The translations under genes and the position numbers were made by a program. The notes below the pieces were generated by a model, which saw only the letters and a program-made list of their open reading frames with translations, was not told where the DNA came from and did no database searches. 46,679 nucleotides of DNA from an uncultured Eggerthellaceae bacterium (GTDB taxonomy: Bacteria > Actinomycetota > Coriobacteriia > Coriobacteriales > Eggerthellaceae), in contig CAJUSF010000033.1 in assembly GCA_910588945.1 (NCBI GenBank), positions 1 to 46,679 on the forward strand. The letters run 5' to 3'. Positions 40,431 to 46,679 of this stretch are shown here, piece after piece (the first letter of the stretch is position 1; the number at the start of each line of letters is the position of its first letter).

Positions 40431-41753
40431 ATGCCATCAACAGTGCTCGTCGGATGCCAATGGGGTGATGAAGGCAAGGGGAAGATCACCGACCTCATCG
40501 CCAAGAAGTTCGACTACGTTGTCCGCTATCAGGGGGGCAATAACGCAGGTCACACCGTGATTCACGGTGATACCAAATTGGCTTTGCATCTCATGCCGTC
40601 CGGAGTCATGTACGACGATGCGGTGCCGGTGATCGGCAACGGCGTGGTCGTCGATCCGGGCGTTTTTGTCAAAGAGAAGGCACTTCTCGAGTCCGAGGGA
40701 ATCTCGGTCAAGAATCTCAAGATCTCTTGCAACGCGCATGTCATCATGCCGTATCACAAAGTGCTTGATGGTGCCGAGGAAAAGCGTCTTGGCGAGAATC
40801 AGATCGGAACCACAAAGCGTGGCATCGGCCCGTGCTATCAGGACAAAGCGGCACGTCGCGGCATTCGCGTGCAAGACCTTCTTGACGAGAAGATATTCCG
40901 CCTGAAGGTGGAAACCGCGCTGCAGCAGAAAAATCCCCTGCTACAGAAGGTGTACGGCCTGCAAACGTTTACGGTCGAGGAGATCTGCGACGAGTATCTG
41001 CCGTACGCGCGCATCATGAAACCGTATATGGCTGAGACCTCCATACTTTTGAACGAGGCGCTTTCCAACGGGAAGAACGTCCTGTTCGAGGGCGCGCAGG
41101 GTACTATGCTCGATATTGACCATGGAACATATCCTTACGTGACGTCCTCTAGCTGCTGCGCCGGCGGCGCCTGCATCGGATCGGGTGTCGGTCCAAAGGC
41201 GATCGATCGCGCGCTTGGAATCTGCAAGGCCTACGTTACGCGCGTTGGCGGCGGTCCGTTCCCGACAGAGCTTAAGTTCCCGGAGGAAGGCGGCACCGGC
41301 CAAGATGCGCTTGATGGCGAGCTGCTCTGCGATGTCGGGCACGAGTACGGCGTTACCACCGGGCGCAAGCGTCGCTGCGGATGGTTCGACGCGGTGGTCG
41401 CAAGATATGCGGCATCAGTGAACGGCCTCACCGATATTGCGCTTACCAAGCTCGACGTGCTTTCCGCGTTCGACACGATTAAGGTTTGCGTCGCATACGA
41501 ATACGAAGGCGAGCGCTACGAGCATTTTCCGCAGCAGCAGTCGGTGCTTTTCCACGCGAAGCCCATCTACGAGGAGCTTCCCGGTTGGAAGGGCGAAGAC
41601 ATCTCTGGTTGTCGAAAGTATGAGGAGCTTCCGGCCAACACACGTGCGTATGTCGAGTATCTCGAAGAGGTAACGGGCGTGCCGATGAGCATCATCTCCG
41701 TCGGCGCTGATCGCGATGCCACTATCTTCAGGTCCGGCGACTGGGGCGAATAA
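40431..41753 (+). CDS. purA: Adenylosuccinate synthetase
   Basis: PurA converts IMP, aspartate and GTP to adenylosuccinate, the first committed step to AMP. Motifs are GCQWGDEGKGKITDLIAKKF with the P-loop-like GDEGKGK, GNNAGHTVIH, QIGTTKRGIGPCYQDKAAR, FEGAQGTMLDIDHGTYPYVTSS (in parts: FEGAQGTMLDIDHG) and TGRKRRCGWFD. ATG 40431 gives 440 residues, with AAAGGATG seven bases upstream. An in-frame ATG at 40422 lies within that ribosome site. purD follows after a terminator, so the pair is not a simple operon. Confidence 0.96.
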   Translation: MPSTVLVGCQWGDEGKGKITDLIAKKFDYVVRYQGGNNAGHTVIHGDTKLALHLMPSGVMYDDAVPVIGNGVVVDPGVFVKEKALLESEGISVKNLKISCNAHVIMPYHKVLDGAEEKRLGENQIGTTKRGIGPCYQDKAARRGIRVQDLLDEKIFRLKVETALQQKNPLLQKVYGLQTFTVEEICDEYLPYARIMKPYMAETSILLNEALSNGKNVLFEGAQGTMLDIDHGTYPYVTSSSCCAGGACIGSGVGPKAIDRALGICKAYVTRVGGGPFPTELKFPEEGGTGQDALDGELLCDVGHEYGVTTGRKRRCGWFDAVVARYAASVNGLTDIALTKLDVLSAFDTIKVCVAYEYEGERYEHFPQQQSVLFHAKPIYEELPGWKGEDISGCRKYEELPANTRAYVEYLEEVTGVPMSIISVGADRDATIFRSGDWGE

Positions 41754-41765
41754 AAAACACGGTTG

Positions 41766-41797
41766 AGGGGCGGCACCAAGATGGGGCCGTCCCTTTT
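41766..41797 (+). terminator. Terminator between purA and purD
   Basis: AGGGGCGGC (41766-41774) pairs with GCCGTCCCT (41786-41794) with one G-T pair, followed by TTTT. Confidence 0.8.
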
Positions 41798-41830
41798 ATC
41801 ATTCACCATCGAAGATACCAAGGAGACAAG

Positions 41831-43123
41831 ATGAACATTCTCGTTTTGGGCAGCGGCGGAAGAGAGCACGCAATAACATGGGCGCTTGCGAAGTCGCCGA
41901 GGACCGAGAGTCTGTATGTTGCGCCGGGTAACGGTGGAACTGAGGGGATTGCGCTTGCTAACGGCGGTGCATCTGAGAACGTGAAGGTCGATCAGATGGA
42001 TGCGCAGGCGGTTCTCGATTTCGTAAAGGAAAGAGAGATCGATCTTGTGGTGATCGGCCCCGAGGCGCCGCTAGTTGCAGGCGTGGCGGATGTTCTTCGC
42101 GATGCAGGTGTTCTGGTTTATGGTCCGAACGCTGCAGAGGCCCAGCTCGAAGGCTCGAAGGCGTACGCAAAGCGCTTCATGGATCGCAACAACATTCCTA
42201 CAGCTGCTTACGCCGATTTTACGGAGGAGGCGCCGGCTATCGCTTATGTGGAGGAGCAAGGCGCGCCGATCGTAATCAAGGCTGACGGTTTGGCCGCGGG
42301 CAAGGGCGTTGTTGTGGCTGAAACTCTTGAGGATGCGAAAGATGCAGTTCACGCGTGTTTTGACGGCGCGTTTGGCGAGGCGGGATCATCGGTGGTCATC
42401 GAGGAATGCATGCGAGGCCCCGAGTGCTCGATGCTTTCGTTCGTTACGGGCAGCAAGAGCTTCCCGATGGCGCCTTCACAGGATCACAAGCGCGCATACG
42501 ATGGGGATACCGGCCCGAACACAGGCGGCATGGGTGTGTATTCTCCGGTGCCGATCGTCACGGATGACGAGATGGCGACGATGGTTGAGATCATGGATCG
42601 TGCAGCGGCGGCCATTCCGGATTACAAGGGTACGCTATATGGCGGATTCATGCTGACGCCGGCTGGTCCGAAGATCGTCGAGTTCAACGTTCGTTTCGGC
42701 GATCCGGAGACGCAGGTTGTGCTTCCGAGGCTCGACACCGATTTGGTGGACGTTATGGAAGCGGTCGCTAAGGGCGATGCAGATGCGATCGATCTTGACT
42801 GGTTGGATTCGTGGGCTGTTTGCGTGGTGTTGGCCAGCGACGGGTACCCGGGAGATTACGAGAAGGGCAAGATCATCCGCGGCGTGGAAGATGCTGAGGC
42901 GCTTGAGGGCGTTACGGTGTTCCATGCAGGCACGACTCACAATACCGAGGGTGAGCTTGTGACATCAGGCGGTCGTGTTTTGAATGTCGTTGCGCTTGGC
43001 GATACGTTTGAGGCTGCGCGCGACAAGGCGTATGAAGCGTGCGATCTTATCGAGTTTGATGGAAAGCAGCTTCGCCACGACATCGGCTTGAAGGCGCTGC
43101 TCGGTCGGGATTCTTGGAAGTAG
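41831..43123 (+). CDS. purD: Phosphoribosylamine--glycine ligase
   Basis: PurD is an ATP-grasp enzyme joining phosphoribosylamine and glycine in step two of purine synthesis. The N-terminus MNILVLGSGGREHAITWALA, then VVIGPEAPLVAGVADVL, IKADGLAAGKGVVVAETLE, QDHKRAYDGDTGPNTGGMG and FNVRFGDPETQ are diagnostic. 430 residues is typical. AAGGAGA gives a strong ribosome site. The next gene starts 11 bp after its stop. Confidence 0.96.
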   Translation: MNILVLGSGGREHAITWALAKSPRTESLYVAPGNGGTEGIALANGGASENVKVDQMDAQAVLDFVKEREIDLVVIGPEAPLVAGVADVLRDAGVLVYGPNAAEAQLEGSKAYAKRFMDRNNIPTAAYADFTEEAPAIAYVEEQGAPIVIKADGLAAGKGVVVAETLEDAKDAVHACFDGAFGEAGSSVVIEECMRGPECSMLSFVTGSKSFPMAPSQDHKRAYDGDTGPNTGGMGVYSPVPIVTDDEMATMVEIMDRAAAAIPDYKGTLYGGFMLTPAGPKIVEFNVRFGDPETQVVLPRLDTDLVDVMEAVAKGDADAIDLDWLDSWAVCVVLASDGYPGDYEKGKIIRGVEDAEALEGVTVFHAGTTHNTEGELVTSGGRVLNVVALGDTFEAARDKAYEACDLIEFDGKQLRHDIGLKALLGRDSWK

Positions 43124-43134
43124 GCGCATCAGGC

Positions 43135-44562
43135 ATGTTATCTGAAAGGCTTTTGACGCTCGCGGTCGAGCAATGCACGAAACAATATCTGAAGCTTTCG
43201 CCATGTGAAGAAAAGCGCATGCCGAAGCCTGAACCGGGCAAAAACTACATGCTCTATATGCATGTGCCGTTCTGCGAGAGGCTTTGTCCGTATTGTTCGT
43301 TCAACAGATTCCCGTTTTCAGAGGATCGCGCAAAGCCGTACTTCGCGAACATGCGAAAAGAAATGAAGATGCTTCACGAGCTCGGTTATGACTTCGACAG
43401 TGTCTACATCGGCGGCGGTACGCCGACCATCATGCTGGACGAATTGTGTGAGACGATTGATCAGGCGCGCGATCTGTTCTCGATCAAGGAAGTGTCTTCT
43501 GAGACGAATCCGAATCACTTGATCCCTAGCTATCTTGAGAAGCTTGAGGGTCGGGTGCAGCGTTTGAGCGTTGGCGTTCAGAGTTTTGACAACGACCTAC
43601 TCAAGCAGATGGATCGTTTTGAAAAGTACGGTTCAGGCGAAGAGATTATGGAGCGCATCCGCGAGGCGAGCCCGTATTTCGTGTCGATGAATGCGGACAT
43701 GATCTTTAACTTTCCCGCTCAAACGGAGGACAACCTAATTTCAGACATTGAGCGCGTGATCGAATCAGGCGCGAGCCAAACGACGTTTTATCCGCTGATG
43801 GCGTCGCCGAGTGTTCAGAAGTCGCTCGCGCAGACGGTTGGCAAGGTGGATTATTCGCGTGAAAGGCGCTTCTACGAGATCATCTGCGAGCTGCTGGTCG
43901 ATACGGGAGCGTTTGAGCTCGGTAGCGCCTGGACATTCAACCGCCGAGAAACAGCTGCGGTGCCACTTAGCACATCATCTTTGCCTTCCGACCCTTCCTT
44001 ACGCAGCGAAGCACGCGATGGCTGGCTTTCGGGAAAATCTGGATCATCGAGTAATTCCGCGCAAGTTTTGCGGAGCGGCTCCGATGCCATGATCGACGAA
44101 TACGTGGTGAACTACGAGGAGTATCCGGCAATCGGATCCGGCGGCATTACGTATCTGGGCTCGAATCTATATGTGAATACGTTCTCGGTTCGTGATTATA
44201 ATGCGGCGATCGAGAGCGGGTCGATGTCGATGATGGGCAAAACGCAGTTCAGCTTGACCGATCGCATGCGTTATCGATTCATGATGCAGCTTTTCGGGCT
44301 GCGTCTGGACAAGCGCGAGTTCAAGCGTGATTTTGGCGTGAGCGTGGAGCGCGGTCTTCCGCTCGAGATGGCGTTCATGCGCACATTCGGGGCGTTCGAC
44401 ATCGACAATGATGAAGAGCTGACGTTGACCCCGAAGGGTCGATACCTTGTGGTCGTCATGATGAGACAGTTCTTCATTGGCGTGAACAATCTTCGCGATC
44501 AGGCGCGTGCGGCCTTGAGCGGAGAAGAGCGGGAACTGCTGTTTTCCGCCGGCTGTAAGTAA
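43135..44562 (+). CDS. HemW/coproporphyrinogen III oxidase-like radical SAM protein
   Basis: A radical SAM enzyme of the HemN/HemW class, anaerobic in character. HemW-type members are heme chaperones, and others decarboxylate coproporphyrinogen III. The cluster motif is C-x3-C-x2-C in VPFCERLCPYCSFNRFPF, followed by YIGGGTPTIM, SSETNPNH and SVGVQSFDNDLLKQMDR. The protein has 475 residues from ATG 43135; the frame opens at 43114 inside the purD end. Residues near 273-320 form a Ser/Gly-rich stretch with no expected counterpart in the family. Its DNA (about 43950-44090) shares an 11-bp word with the tRNA-end repeats. That looks like an in-frame palindromic insertion. Confidence 0.85.
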   Translation: MLSERLLTLAVEQCTKQYLKLSPCEEKRMPKPEPGKNYMLYMHVPFCERLCPYCSFNRFPFSEDRAKPYFANMRKEMKMLHELGYDFDSVYIGGGTPTIMLDELCETIDQARDLFSIKEVSSETNPNHLIPSYLEKLEGRVQRLSVGVQSFDNDLLKQMDRFEKYGSGEEIMERIREASPYFVSMNADMIFNFPAQTEDNLISDIERVIESGASQTTFYPLMASPSVQKSLAQTVGKVDYSRERRFYEIICELLVDTGAFELGSAWTFNRRETAAVPLSTSSLPSDPSLRSEARDGWLSGKSGSSSNSAQVLRSGSDAMIDEYVVNYEEYPAIGSGGITYLGSNLYVNTFSVRDYNAAIESGSMSMMGKTQFSLTDRMRYRFMMQLFGLRLDKREFKRDFGVSVERGLPLEMAFMRTFGAFDIDNDEELTLTPKGRYLVVVMMRQFFIGVNNLRDQARAALSGEERELLFSAGCK

Positions 44563-44578
44563 TTTGCGGAACGACTTG

Positions 44579-45160
44579 ATGCTCTCAATTATTCCGGCTG
44601 CATTGTTTTTGGTGATGCTGGTCGCAATCGCGGTGGTCGATCTGCGCAGGCGCAAGATCTATAACTGGGAGATAGGCGTTCTTGTGGTGATCTGGCTTGT
44701 TTGGGCCACTTTCGTCATCGTGCCGGAGGTTTCGCAAGGCGCAGGGTTTATAGGTGCAGCGAGCGTGCCGTTTCCCATTACAGGCGTGAGCATGGTCGAG
44801 TCGTTGATGGCTGCGCTTTTGTTTGGCGGCGGGAGCTTGATGCTGACGCTCGTGTTCGAGTTTTTGAGCGGGCGCTTCGCTTTCGGCGGCGGGGATATCA
44901 AGTTGCTATTCGCTTGCGGTCTGTTCCTTGGTATCGAAGGTGAGGCGATCGCGCTTTTGATCGCGTGTGCGACCTGTGCCTTGTGCGGAGTTGTTGTTTC
45001 GCGGATGAGAAGGCAACCGGCAAAGGACGATTCAGGAGGCGAGCAGGCCAAAGTTTCGTCTGCGGTCAAAGGCGGCGGCGCATCGTTGTCGATATCGCTT
45101 CCTTTCGGCCCTTTCATTTCGATCGGCTGCATTGTCTCTTTGATGTTGCTGCTTTTCTGA
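44579..45160 (+). CDS. A24 family prepilin peptidase
   Basis: A membrane aspartyl protease of the type IV prepilin peptidase/TadV class. About 193 residues with six or so hydrophobic segments. The two active-site aspartates are in VAIAVVDLRRRKIYN and FGGGDIKLLFACGL. It lacks the N-terminal methyltransferase domain, so it is a stand-alone peptidase. No pilin or Tad genes are in the window. ATG 44579 has GGAA eight bases upstream; a TTG at 44564 directly after the previous stop is possible. It follows the HemW-like gene closely and may be co-transcribed with it. Confidence 0.85.
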   Translation: MLSIIPAALFLVMLVAIAVVDLRRRKIYNWEIGVLVVIWLVWATFVIVPEVSQGAGFIGAASVPFPITGVSMVESLMAALLFGGGSLMLTLVFEFLSGRFAFGGGDIKLLFACGLFLGIEGEAIALLIACATCALCGVVVSRMRRQPAKDDSGGEQAKVSSAVKGGGASLSISLPFGPFISIGCIVSLMLLLF

Positions 45161-45527
45161 GATCGCGCGATTGGTGCATTAGGGTATCGTGCCCGGTTGG
45201 GTTGGTGGGCGCATGGCCGGTTGGGCGTGCGATCGGTTGAGCATGCGGCCAGCTTTATCGGTTTTGTCGCGAGGCTTCCGAATGCATTGGGAGCAAGGCC
45301 TACTGAAATGGAACCAATTAGGTACGAAATGGAGTGGAGAGCTGATCTCTGCTTCATTTTCCATTTTCGAGTTTTCGAAATCATTACAGGGCATTTTCAA
45401 AACGCTGATAGCAGGGCGCTCAACCGAATGCGACTCTGAGAACTCGCTACTATCTTTTCACTCACGTTGAGACTTTATAGCGCACGCTATATAACTCGGA
45501 AAGTTTCAACTATGAAAGGAGACAGAA
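45161..45527. other. Intergenic region upstream of the LEA-like gene
   Basis: These 367 bp hold no credible gene. The left part has repeated GGTTGGG-like words. A promoter at 45467-45495 serves the downstream gene. Confidence 0.6.
45467..45495 (+). promoter_or_regulatory. Promoter of the LEA-like gene
   Basis: TTGAGA (45467-45472), a 17-bp spacer and TATAAC (45490-45495). The spacer and -10 contain the palindrome TATAGCG-CA-CGCTATA, a possible operator overlapping the promoter. Confidence 0.65.
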
Positions 45528-45851
45528 ATGGTAACAAAAGAGAAAGCCGGCAAAGACCTTGATGGTGTAAAGTCCGAGCTCAAACAGACCGGCAAGAATG
45601 CTGGCGAAGCTGCCTCTGACGCTGCAAAAGCTGCAAAAGATAAAGGCGGAGACGTGCTAGAGGCTGCCAAAGAAAAGGGCGGCGATGCGCTCGAGGCCGC
45701 AAAAGAGAAGGGTGGCGAGATCCTTGAGTCTGCCAAGAAGCTCGGTGATGAGGCCGGTAAGAAGGCGGGTACTGTGATGGAGGCCATCAAGAATAAAGCG
45801 GAAGAGGTTACCGGTAAGGACCTCGATCATGATGGCAAGGTCGGCAAGTAA
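45528..45851 (+). CDS. Small LEA-like repeat protein with EF-hand-like C-terminus
   Basis: A 107-residue, very hydrophilic, Lys/Glu/Ala/Gly-rich protein. An 11-residue repeat of the type AAKEKGGDALE occurs about four times (residues about 33-75), as in late-embryogenesis-abundant or YtxH-like proteins. It would form an amphipathic helix. The tail DLDHDGKVGK matches the D-x-D-x-D-G calcium loop of EF-hand/dockerin type. AAAGGAGA gives a strong ribosome site, and a promoter lies upstream. It may protect against desiccation or stress, or bind the envelope; this is inference only. Confidence 0.78.
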   Translation: MVTKEKAGKDLDGVKSELKQTGKNAGEAASDAAKAAKDKGGDVLEAAKEKGGDALEAAKEKGGEILESAKKLGDEAGKKAGTVMEAIKNKAEEVTGKDLDHDGKVGK

Positions 45852-45895
45852 ATCACGCGGTAATACCGTCTGAGCGTTTACCTTAAAGAAAATGC

Positions 45896-45924
45896 TTGCA
45901 TGAATAACGAAGCCCCGCTAGAAT
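45896..45924 (+). promoter_or_regulatory. Promoter of tRNA-Phe
   Basis: TTGCAT (45896-45901), a 17-bp spacer and TAGAAT (45919-45924), placing the start about 30 bp before the tRNA. Confidence 0.8.
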
Positions 45925-45961
45925 AAACACTTGCTTCGTTGATTTTATACGATGCATTTCT

Positions 45962-46037
45962 GGTCGGGTAGCTCAGTTGGTAGAGCAGCGGACTGAAAAT
46001 CCGCGTGCCGAGGGTTCAAGTCCCCCTCCGACCACCA
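45962..46037 (+). tRNA. tRNA-Phe (GAA)
   Basis: A 76-nt cloverleaf with encoded CCA. The acceptor is GGTCGGG, the D-arm AGCTCAGTTGGTAGAGC, the anticodon loop CTGAAAA gives GAA, and the T-arm is AGGGTTCAAGTCCCC-type. Its last 22 nt recur at 46216-46237. Confidence 0.98.
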
Positions 46038-46237
46038 TATTCAATCAAAGGCTCCCGAAAGGGAGCCTTTGTGTTGGTTTTAGCCGTGTGGGAGGGGGGC
46101 TTGAACCCTGAGAAGGCGCGAGCGTTAAGAAAACGCACCAGTGGTGCGTTTTTAGCGAGTGCGCAAGCGTGCGAATGCACGCGCAGCGTATGTGGATTTG
46201 CGAAGCAAATACGCGTCAAGTCCCCCTCCGACCACCA
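46038..46237 (+). repeat. tRNA-end repeat unit downstream of tRNA-Phe (200-bp period)
   Basis: The last 22 nt of tRNA-Phe (46016-46037) recur exactly at 46216-46237, 200 bp on. In between are: a terminator (46047-46076); an inverted tRNA-Phe T-arm (46091-46109, 18 of 19 matching); the palindrome AAAACGCACC-AGT-GGTGCGTTTT (46130-46152); a GC-rich segment with GCGTGC-GAAT-GCACGC; and TGGATTTGCGAAGCAAATAC (46192-46211), identical to the same module in the tRNA-Ser units. The order is the same as in the Ala and Ser units, though the palindrome sequence differs. Confidence 0.87.
46047..46076 (+). terminator. Terminator after tRNA-Phe
   Basis: AAAGGCTCCC (46047-46056) pairs with GGGAGCCTTT (46061-46070) around GAAA, followed by a GT-rich stretch. 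Confidence 0.88.
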
Positions 46238-46246
46238 CGATTGTTG

Positions 46247-46279
46247 AAAGACCCCCAGTTCAGGGGGTCTTTTTCTTTT
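46247..46279 (+). terminator. Terminator beyond the tRNA-Phe repeat unit
   Basis: AAAGACCCCC (46247-46256) pairs with GGGGGTCTTT (46263-46272), followed by TTCTTTT. As after tRNA-Ala, a terminator follows the duplicated tRNA end. Confidence 0.93.
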
Positions 46280-46360
46280 CCGATTTTGATGAAGTGTCTA
46301 GAAATGGTCTAGGACTGGTCTGGATGATGGCATATTCGTCTACCTTTTCAAGTGAATCAC

Positions 46361-46507
46361 AGCCCTTACATCCCTTTTCGTATTTGACGTTTACCCTTGA
46401 CGCTTCGCGTCAGCGGTCAACTCCTTCATGCATTTATATATATGCTTCCTTACGGAAGCTATTAACAGTTTGTGTTCAGAGCAAATCGAAAAGGGATGCT
46501 ACGGGCT
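46361..46507 (+). repeat. Repeat R2, copy 2, within a 147-bp inverted-repeat element
   Basis: The 60 bp 46362-46421 match 22987-23046 with two compensatory differences. In addition the left 25 bp (46361-46385) form an imperfect terminal inverted repeat with 46483-46507 (core CGAAAAGGGATG). The interior holds small stems, GCATTTATATATATGC and GCTTC-CTTAC-GGAAGC. This looks like a complete MITE-sized palindromic element, of which copy 1 is a one-sided remnant. Confidence 0.75.
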
Positions 46508-46533
46508 TGATCTCATTGCCAGTTCACAGATAA

Positions 46534-46679
46534 AAATGATTGCCGAGATACTTCGCTGCTTTACGTCCGCTTACATCTCTCCGCTTTGGCTTCAAACTTC
46601 AAAATCTGTGATGGCTTATATCACAGATTTTTCGTTCTGCAGAATCAGCGGAGTAGATGCAAGCGGACGCGCACAACAA
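46534..46679. repeat. Inverted-repeat element R4, copy 2 (cut by window end)
   Basis: The first 20 bp equal 33664-33683. Inside are a long imperfect inverted repeat (GTCCGCTTACATCT near 46568 with AGATGCAAGCGGAC near 46656) and a central AAAATCTGTGAT/ATCACAGATTTT hairpin (about 46602-46632). The matching right terminus lies beyond the window. Confidence 0.65.

Noticed and set aside
45640..45745. Short tandem DNA repeats
   Set aside because: They encode the 11-residue repeats of the LEA-like protein and are explained by the coding sequence.

Overview
This window spans a chromosomal replication origin and its flanks in what looks like an anaerobic actinobacterium of the class Coriobacteriia (Eggerthella/Slackia/Cryptobacterium-like). 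The assignment is an inference from gene content. It rests on the rpmH-dnaA / dnaN-recF-gyrB-gyrA arrangement, a multi-spanning membrane LuxR regulator beside a molybdo/tungsto-enzyme of the acetylene hydratase clade, a TraX-family membrane protein, and an oxygen-independent coproporphyrinogen-oxidase-like radical SAM enzyme.

Layout. 1-0.64 kb: an IS200-type element and a 72-bp palindromic repeat. 0.7-9.1 kb: ddl, rlmN, parB-parA, a gene desert of about 1.07 kb with three perfect parS sites, rsmG, then khpB-yidC-yidD-rnpA-rpmH. 9.1-13.1 kb: dnaA, a GHKL-ATPase/winged-helix gene upstream of it, and the probable oriC (12320-13153). 13.1-20.5 kb: dnaN, recF, gyrB, gyrA. 20.6-22.8 kb: a BFN-domain protein, a TraX-family protein, tRNA-Ile and tRNA-Ala. 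23-27.6 kb: LuxR regulator, acetylene-hydratase-like enzyme and two tiny zinc-ribbon proteins. 27.8-33.6 kb: CPBP protease, TypA, a parvulin lipoprotein, an ABC ATPase and a nuclease lipoprotein. 33.6-35.0 kb: a gene-free, palindrome-packed zone with two tRNA-Ser genes. 35.2-45.9 kb: hypothetical gene, rpsF-ssb-rpsR-rplI-dnaB, purA-purD, a HemW-like enzyme, a prepilin peptidase and an LEA-like protein. 46-46.7 kb: tRNA-Phe and more palindromic repeats.

Genes left of about 12.3 kb run mostly leftward and genes right of 13.1 kb mostly rightward, as expected for forks diverging from oriC. rlmN and rsmG are the head-on exceptions. ParAB and five parS(-like) sites flank the origin and should drive its segregation. 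The yidC cluster, S6/SSB/S18/L9 and DnaB groups are ordinary housekeeping sets.

The most striking signal is a family of roughly 180-210 bp units downstream of four tRNA genes: Ala(TGC), Ser(CGA), Ser(GGA) and Phe(GAA). Each unit ends in a second copy of the 3' terminal 17-24 nt of its own host tRNA, including the CCA. Four of the five units also contain an inverted T-arm copy, a palindrome with a fixed CCAGTGG apex and covarying arms, a GC-rich segment and a second small hairpin. The E. coli tyrT/rtT repeats are the nearest precedent I know. Here the units occur at several unrelated tRNAs, each carrying its host's own 3' end, which suggests a mobile or recombining tRNA-end element that may be undescribed. 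Other short palindromic repeats in the window also show compensatory changes between copies.
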